Part shown: piece by piece, positions 61,324-64,000 of the stretch
Layout of the letters: each line of letters opens with the position of its first letter
Numbering within the stretch: the stretch's first letter is position 1
Assembly (NCBI GenBank): GCA_022561385.1
Contig: JADFRG010000003.1
Location: forward strand, 1-64,000
From: Chloroflexota bacterium
Lineage (GTDB): Bacteria; Chloroflexota; Anaerolineae; Anaerolineales; E44-bin32
Length of the DNA: 64,000 nt
Direction: 5' to 3'
Translations under genes and position numbers: made by a program
Notes under the pieces: generated by a model
Told to the model about the DNA's origin: nothing
What the model saw: the letters and a program-made list of their open reading frames with translations, nothing else
Database searches by the model: none

Positions 61324-62102
61324 GTTGCGTCCCTCACGCTGAAACGAGGTCTCAAATGGGTACTCGCAAGAGTGTTATCTACGGGGGTGTCAGGACGCGA
61401 GCCGACCGCCCACATGGAATACTGCGGCGACTCGTTGCCGAGGACGAGCTCCCCACTCGGCTTGATCATGGCGCTTACAGCCGCAGGGCGCGTTCACGGC
61501 TCTAAATTTCCCCGCTAATTATTAGCAAGAGAAGAGCCGACGCCGCTCCCGTCCCGGGATTGCACGCCGGCTTATTTTGCAACCAACTTTCCCCTATTTA
61601 GGAGATTGCTATTTGCGAAACCTGCCGGATACAGGAAGCTGTCTCGATTTTATGCACCAACATGGTTCTACTTGATATAGCTGGATTTAAGCGCCGTGGC
61701 ATTATACGCGTTCAAACTTGGGGACGTCAATCCTTGTGATCTCCTGCGGAGAGCTGAACCGCCTCCACCTACCCTTAGGCTCCCATCCAATCCGGGGGCT
61801 CCGGCTTTCGCAACTTGCCCAGCCATCACCATCGATCCGGGATCTTTCCGTGATTTACAGGAACGAGAGGATCGCTGCGGGCCGGCACAGGGCGTGGCCA
61901 GCTATGCGGCGCCTTGCGATATTCCATTGGAAGCGATTCTTGGACTCAAACGAAATGCTTCCAGGAGGTGACCGGCTTCGACGCGACCGAGGCCAGGCAT
62001 CGGTTGCAGCATCTAAGTCGTGAGCCTGCGGCTTATTCTACGTAGCCCACCGTTATTAACGGCTGACTTAGCGCGAACATGCCCCCGCAGCCAGTGCTTA
62101 TA
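61324..62102. other. long intergenic region upstream of the P-ATPase
   Basis: About 780 bp. It contains the shared element copy 1 (61563-61701). Frames such as 61696-61971 and 61718-62023 on the plus strand show no family and are not called. Nothing else is recognised. Confidence 0.5.
61563..61701 (-). promoter_or_regulatory. shared upstream element, copy 1 (P-ATPase)
   Basis: A ~139-bp stretch that aligns to 62833-62969. On the minus strand both contain, in order, GGCG-TTAA, ATCAAGTA, an AT-rich spacer, CGGCAGGTT, AGCA and TGGTTGCAAA-TAAGCCGGCGT. It ends 243 nt before the P-ATPase start. Could be a promoter with operators or a structured leader. Confidence 0.6.
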
Positions 62103-62582
62103 TCAAGCTATCTCCAAGCGGCTGAGTGGGTCGGTCTCCCTTTCAGTCAGAAACGCCGTGCCAATATCTACTCTCGAAACGATGCCCACAAGCGTTCCAT
62201 TCGGCCTGACGACGGGCAAATCATGCAGTCTATGCTGCAACATCATAGTATAGGCGCGCAGCAGACCTGTGGTTTCCTCGACGGAAATGGGTTCGCGCAT
62301 GAAATCCGAGACCTGCCGCGTGCGCATCTCTGGACTCATACTCACTTCCTCCAACGCGCCAAAATCATGCACGAAGTCAAGGTCATCGATCAGGTTCACA
62401 CAGGCGGGGAGAAAGAGAGCCAGTATTTCGGAGTGCCCGAATATACCAACGAGCCTTTGGGCCTCGTCAGTGACGGGAAGCAGGCCAACATGCTTCTCAA
62501 CAAGCACCTGGGCAGCCTCGTCCAGCGTGGTGGCGGTCGCCACCGAGAAGACTTCTCGCTTCGTGCAGTCACGAATTTGCAT
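62103..62582 (-). CDS. protein with two CBS domains
   Basis: 159 residues. The first CBS repeat starts TKREVFSVATATTLDEAAQV with HVGLLPVTDEAQRLVGIFG; the second has SDFMREPISVEETTGLLRA and HRLHDLPVVRPNGTLVGIVS. The insert between them (HDFGALEEVSMSPEMRTRQV) is ordinary for stand-alone CBS pairs. They usually bind adenine nucleotides and regulate transporters or enzymes. Between the P-ATPase and the DUF2294 gene, on the same strand, and with an upstream element like that of the P-ATPase, so co-regulation is likely. Confidence 0.92.
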   Translation of the reverse strand: MQIRDCTKREVFSVATATTLDEAAQVLVEKHVGLLPVTDEAQRLVGIFGHSEILALFLPACVNLIDDLDFVHDFGALEEVSMSPEMRTRQVSDFMREPISVEETTGLLRAYTMMLQHRLHDLPVVRPNGTLVGIVSRVDIGTAFLTERETDPLSRLEIA

Positions 62583-63102
62583 GTTCTACTCTATTCCAGT
62601 CTCCTTCGAAGGCAATGCCGATTCTGTGATATTGGCCAAATCCTGCGGAGATAGAGTGCCCTAGCAAGCCCCTCAGAATCAGACCGGAAATTGGTGTGCA
62701 TGTCCCGAACCTGTATCGGATATTGACATGTCGGTCGATCATCGGGGAGTTCGCGGCCAGAACCTTGAAGCAGCAGGAAGCTAAATCCGGCTCGAACAAA
62801 AAAAGCCGTCGTTTCTCCCACGATTAGGAGTGAACGCCGGCTTACTTTGCAACCAGCCGTTTTTACGACGAAAACTGCTGTTTGCCCAACCTGCCGAAAA
62901 AGTTACGATTTATTAGAATCGGTCTTGCATGCGAATTTTACTTGATTTCAGCACTTAACGCCGATTGCACCCTGCCCAACAACGCTTTTTAATAGAACAT
63001 AATCGCCGTGCCGAAACGGGATTTGGTTTCGATGTACAGCACGCCTGCAGGAAGAACCGTGTCTTCCACATGAATGCCAACGACTAGATTCGGATATCGA
63101 AC
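62583..63102. other. intergenic region upstream of the CBS gene
   Basis: About 520 bp. It contains shared element copy 2 (62833-62969). A 76-codon frame at 62591-62821 on the minus strand has no family and is not called. Confidence 0.5.
62833..62969 (-). promoter_or_regulatory. shared upstream element, copy 2 (CBS gene)
   Basis: Partner of 61563-61701, 137 bp, 251 nt before the CBS start. The block ATCAAGTAAAATTCG here is also found 100 nt upstream of the ABC ATPase gene (22117-22131 on the opposite reading). Confidence 0.6.
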
Positions 63103-63480
63103 CTAATCGAACAGTTCGTCCAAGTTTCTGTCGACGATCAAGACAATTACACGTTCACCTGTCTTGATGCTCATGTCGGTGTGCATGCTGATCATGTCCA
63201 GACCCAGCACATCCCGAACGATTTGCCTGATCAGCGGTCGCGAGACTTCCATCAGTTGGCGCCTGGTGGTTTTGATTATTTCCTGCCCCTTTTCCTCTCT
63301 CGCCAGCATTGCTTCGGCAGATGTCATGAGGCCGCTCAGCCGAATGAGAATCATGTCGCTAATGAAGTATGTCCGCGCATCTGAAGGACCCCTGCCCAAG
63401 TGCTCCCTCTCAAACTTTATGATTGCCTTGGTAAACGCGTCCTCGGACTCGCCGCGGCTTCTTCGATTCGTGGTCATCAT
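63103..63480 (-). CDS. DUF2294 family protein
   Basis: 125 residues from ATG 63480. The frame extends to 63609, but a TGC-TATAAT promoter at 63515-63523 lies inside that part. GESEDAFTKAIIKFEREHLG, GRGPSDARTYFISDMILIRL, LMEVSRPLIRQIVRDVLGLD and SMHTDMSIKTGERVIVLIVD are the conserved blocks of DUF2294, a small family found in Bacillus and Chloroflexi among others, with no settled function. Cytoplasmic. Full length for the family. Confidence 0.88.
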   Translation of the reverse strand: MMTTNRRSRGESEDAFTKAIIKFEREHLGRGPSDARTYFISDMILIRLSGLMTSAEAMLAREEKGQEIIKTTRRQLMEVSRPLIRQIVRDVLGLDMISMHTDMSIKTGERVIVLIVDRNLDELFD

Positions 63481-63847
63481 CCCTACCAAGAAAGTGGCTT
63501 CATTTTCTTGCGGCATTATAGCAAGGGGAATTGCTCTCTTGCAGCTCCCAGGCGAACGCGGACGGCAAATCAGAGCGGACCGGAACGCCGCGGGTTTATC
63601 TTCGCGCACCCACCAATAGACGGTTTTTATATGGATGCGGACCCAAAGAGCGACTTCGGGGATCGACCATTGGATTCGCGTCCTTCAGGGCACAAGTTTG
63701 CCTAGGAGGCTTCCTTCCCTGGCCTGCCTGCGCCGGGGCCCCGCCCCGGCCTGACTGCAAGGCACAGGTGACCCTCAGGACAGGCAGGCACCGGTGACCG
63801 TCAAGACAAGCATACCCCTCATTCTGGTTCTGGATTGAACCCCCAGG
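63481..63847. other. intergenic region between DUF2294 and ppdK
   Basis: About 370 bp. A GC-rich inverted repeat (GCCGGGGC-CCC-GCCCCGGC near 63733-63752) and two imperfect 26-nt tandem units, CACAGGTGACCCTCAGGACA and CACCGGTGACCGTCAAGACA at their starts (63763 and 63789), follow the ppdK stop on the minus strand. The inverted repeat lacks a T-run. No gene. Confidence 0.45.
63515..63523 (-). promoter_or_regulatory. extended -10 promoter for the DUF2294 gene
   Basis: Minus strand TGCTATAAT, a TGn-TATAAT extended -10, giving a leader of about 28 nt before ATG 63480. Confidence 0.55.
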
Positions 63848-64000
63848 CTACGCCTGCTCCATGGCGGCATGAGCCGCGGCCAATCTCGCGACCGGCACAC
63901 GGTACGGCGAGCAGCTCACATAATCGAGGCCGTACTCATGGCATAGACGGATCGAGTCCGGATCTCCGCCGTGCTCGCCGCAGATCCCGACCTCTAGATC
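63848..64000 (-). CDS. ppdK: pyruvate phosphate dikinase, C-terminal fragment
   Basis: The last 50 residues of PPDK; the rest lies beyond the window. [20 protein letters not shown] contains the catalytic Cys ([10 protein letters not shown]), and [20 protein letters not shown] is the family C-terminus. The frame ends at TAG 63848-63850. PPDK interconverts pyruvate and PEP with ATP/AMP and pyrophosphate. With ppc 9 kb away on the same strand it fits PEP metabolism. Confidence 0.93.
   Translation of the reverse strand, partial: DLEVGICGEHGGDPDSIRLCHEYGLDYVSCSPYRVPVARLAAAHAAMEQA

Overview
The window looks like a chromosomal segment of a Chloroflexota bacterium, probably Anaerolineae-like. The evidence is two large DUF2298 ('Chlor_Arch_YYY') membrane proteins next to GT-C glycosyltransferases, a mevalonate kinase / isopentenyl phosphate kinase pair (the archaeal-type isoprenoid route known from some Chloroflexi), GC-rich coding sequence, and housekeeping genes (fabF, fabH, scpA, glmS, cmk, tlyA, ppc, ppdK). 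No rRNA, tRNA, CRISPR array or intact transposon was found. The assignment is inference from gene content.

Layout. 1-3.5 kb: an AT-rich left edge with a truncated gene, a SAM methyltransferase, an AraC regulator and two copies of a 61-bp intergenic repeat. 3.5-7 kb: a Tat-exported multicopper oxidase with a strong terminator, then a GNAT acetyltransferase and an SDR reductase. 7-12 kb: fabF-fabH, thioredoxin, a zinc-ribbon membrane protein overlapping scpA, and VanZ. 12-17.6 kb: a DUF255 thioredoxin-fold protein and a cyclase/AAA/TPR signalling protein interrupted by one in-frame TGA. 17.7-24.5 kb: an ABC ATPase / FtsX permease / HlyD adaptor operon, then glmS preceded by what reads as a glmS ribozyme with an unusual GC-rich insertion. 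24.6-40.6 kb: nine tightly packed minus-strand genes (sugar epimerase, GT4, methyltransferase, three or four GT-C/DUF2298 membrane proteins, cmk, plsC), best read as an envelope glycan or glycolipid operon. 40.8-46 kb: tlyA, a low-complexity GGGAGC-type repeat, then UbiA prenyltransferase, mevalonate kinase, isopentenyl phosphate kinase and an ALDH7-type dehydrogenase. 46-50 kb: small membrane or secreted proteins (SH3 lipoprotein, LysE exporter, DUF1684, VTT protein).

50-64 kb is an ion-transport and anaplerotic block: a CNNM/CBS transporter, PEP carboxylase flanked by 310-bp direct repeats of the CNNM gene's 5' end, two Kef-type cation/proton antiporters with a PII-like protein between them (one antiporter frameshifted), a Ca-type P-ATPase, a CBS-pair protein, a DUF2294 protein and the C-terminus of pyruvate phosphate dikinase. 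The P-ATPase and the CBS gene share a diverged ~138-bp upstream element at nearly the same distance from their starts.

Across the window, several genes (zinc-ribbon, vanZ, cyclase, ubiA, the coiled-coil protein) have a -10 box only 6-9 nt before the start codon, which points to leaderless mRNAs.
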